A stretch of 57,583 bases of DNA from Melioribacter sp. (GTDB lineage Bacteria > Bacteroidota > Ignavibacteria > Ignavibacteriales > Melioribacteraceae): contig DYHW01000002.1 of assembly GCA_020723965.1 (NCBI GenBank), positions 406,615 through 464,197 of the forward strand. Direction: 5' to 3'. Below, piece by piece: positions 56,741-57,583 of this stretch (position 1 is the stretch's first letter; each line of letters opens with the position of its first letter). Under the pieces are notes generated by a model, which had not been told where the DNA came from, made no database searches, and saw only the letters and a list, made by a program, of their open reading frames with translations. The position numbers and the translations under genes were made by a program.

Positions 56741-57583
56741 ATGAAACAAAATAAAATATTATGGGTTGATGACGAAATTGAACTTCTTCGTTCTCACATT
56801 ATTTTTTTGAATGAAAAAGGGTACAATGTTGAAACCGTTACTAACGGCGAAGATGCTATTTTGGAAGTTAAGAATAAAAATTTTGATCTGATCTTTCTTG
56901 ATGAAATGATGGCGGGGCTTGGCGGACTTGAAACGCTTGCGCAGATAAAAGAAATTAAACCGAACGTTCCAGTTGTAATGGTTACGAAAAGCGAAGCGGA
57001 AAATTTGATGCATGATGCCATTGGAAGCAAAATAAGCGATTATTTAATTAAGCCCGTTTTGCCCTCTCAAATATTGATGGTTTGTAAAAAATTTTTGGAA
57101 AGCAAACAAATTTCTGTTGAATATGTTTCTAAAGATTACCTGAATGATTTTAATGAAATCTCCCGCCGACTTTTGATGAATCCAGATTTTGAAGAGTGGA
57201 TCAAGATCTATCTGAAACTTGTTGGCTGGGATATGGAACTTGATGAGCATCCTGAAATCGGTCTTAGGCAGACATTGGTTGAACAAAAAAAAGAATGCAA
57301 TCAAGAATTTTCAAAATTTGTTGAAAAGAATTACAAAAGATGGGTCGGTTCTGTCGGCAGCGAAAATACGCCTACATTATCGACGCAAATAGTTGGAAAA
57401 TATGTTTTGCCGAATCTTAAAAATTTTGACGGGCCTCTTTTCTTTTTTGTGATCGATTGTTTACGGCTTGATCAATGGCTTGTTATGGAGAAACATATAA
57501 CAAATTTGTTCAACATCCAGAAAGATTATTACTATTCTATTCTTCCCACTGCAACGCCTTACGCGCGTAATGCTCTATTTTCC
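56741..57583 (+). CDS. porX: PorX, T9SS response regulator with PglZ domain (runs off the window)
   Basis: 281 residues visible; the 3' end is outside the window. The N-terminal receiver has Asp 10/11, phospho-acceptor Asp 54 (IFLDEMM), Thr 82 and Lys 104. After a helical linker the start of a PglZ phosphatase-superfamily domain is seen (FFFVIDCLRLDQW). In Porphyromonas and Flavobacterium PorX with kinase PorY controls T9SS genes. ATG 56741 lies 14 bp after the sprA stop, so the two are probably one operon. Confidence 0.92.
   Translation, partial: MKQNKILWVDDEIELLRSHIIFLNEKGYNVETVTNGEDAILEVKNKNFDLIFLDEMMAGLGGLETLAQIKEIKPNVPVVMVTKSEAENLMHDAIGSKISDYLIKPVLPSQILMVCKKFLESKQISVEYVSKDYLNDFNEISRRLLMNPDFEEWIKIYLKLVGWDMELDEHPEIGLRQTLVEQKKECNQEFSKFVEKNYKRWVGSVGSENTPTLSTQIVGKYVLPNLKNFDGPLFFFVIDCLRLDQWLVMEKHITNLFNIQKDYYYSILPTATPYARNALFS

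Overview
The window looks like a chromosomal segment of an Ignavibacteria/Melioribacter-type member of the Bacteroidota-Chlorobi group. The reasons are the low GC content, a type IX secretion (T9SS) C-terminal sorting domain with the NPFNP signature, a giant SprA protein followed by PorX, promoter -7 elements of the Bacteroidota TAnnTTTG type, and a mix of respiratory and fermentative metabolism ([FeFe]-hydrogenase maturases, ferredoxin-dependent 2-oxoacid oxidation, branched-chain dehydrogenase). No species can be named from the sequence alone.

Layout. 1-460: tRNA-His, two identical tRNA-Glu genes and a degenerate tRNA-His copy. 532-14537: a phosphate-starvation island. It holds a PlsC-like acyltransferase, a small membrane protein, two MGDG-synthase-like glycosyltransferases, a metallophosphoesterase, a TonB receptor with a T9SS-anchored surface protein, and pstS-pstC-pstA-pstB-phoU. 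Three intergenic regions carry four TTAACA-like hexamers spaced exactly 11 bp apart. In each, a TAnnTTTG-like element starts exactly 15 bp after the start of the last hexamer. A weaker version precedes pstS. I read these as Pho boxes, and the genes together as phosphate capture plus replacement of phospholipid by glycolipid.

14538-22376: an accessory island. It contains integron attC-like folded sites with no integrase, an HNH/glycine-zipper protein with a SEC-C partner, a small membrane protein, two MITE-like elements with target duplications, a restriction-modification enzyme split in two by a BRO-N gene, an orphan outer-membrane barrel gene, and a 50-bp direct repeat that duplicates the first bases of the next core gene (S66 peptidase).

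22377-33837: S66 LD-carboxypeptidase, hydG and hydE, a TPR lipoprotein, a DUF58 protein, a phosphohexomutase (minus strand), a DUF485/ActP-type acetate symporter, a thiamine-binding-type protein, an outer-membrane channel-like protein and endonuclease III. 34087-41068: a branched-chain 2-oxoacid dehydrogenase and lipoylation cluster (E3, lipB, fused E1, E2, lipA). 41402-44152: a four-subunit 2-oxoacid:ferredoxin oxidoreductase, so two alternative routes for oxidising the same kind of substrate lie side by side. 44371-49634: a fused SpmA/SpmB-like membrane protein, alanine dehydrogenase, an acetyl-CoA hydrolase/transferase family protein and a PPP-type phosphatase. 49809-57583: sprA and the start of porX, the T9SS translocon and its regulator, which would export the sorting-domain surface protein encoded in the Pho island.
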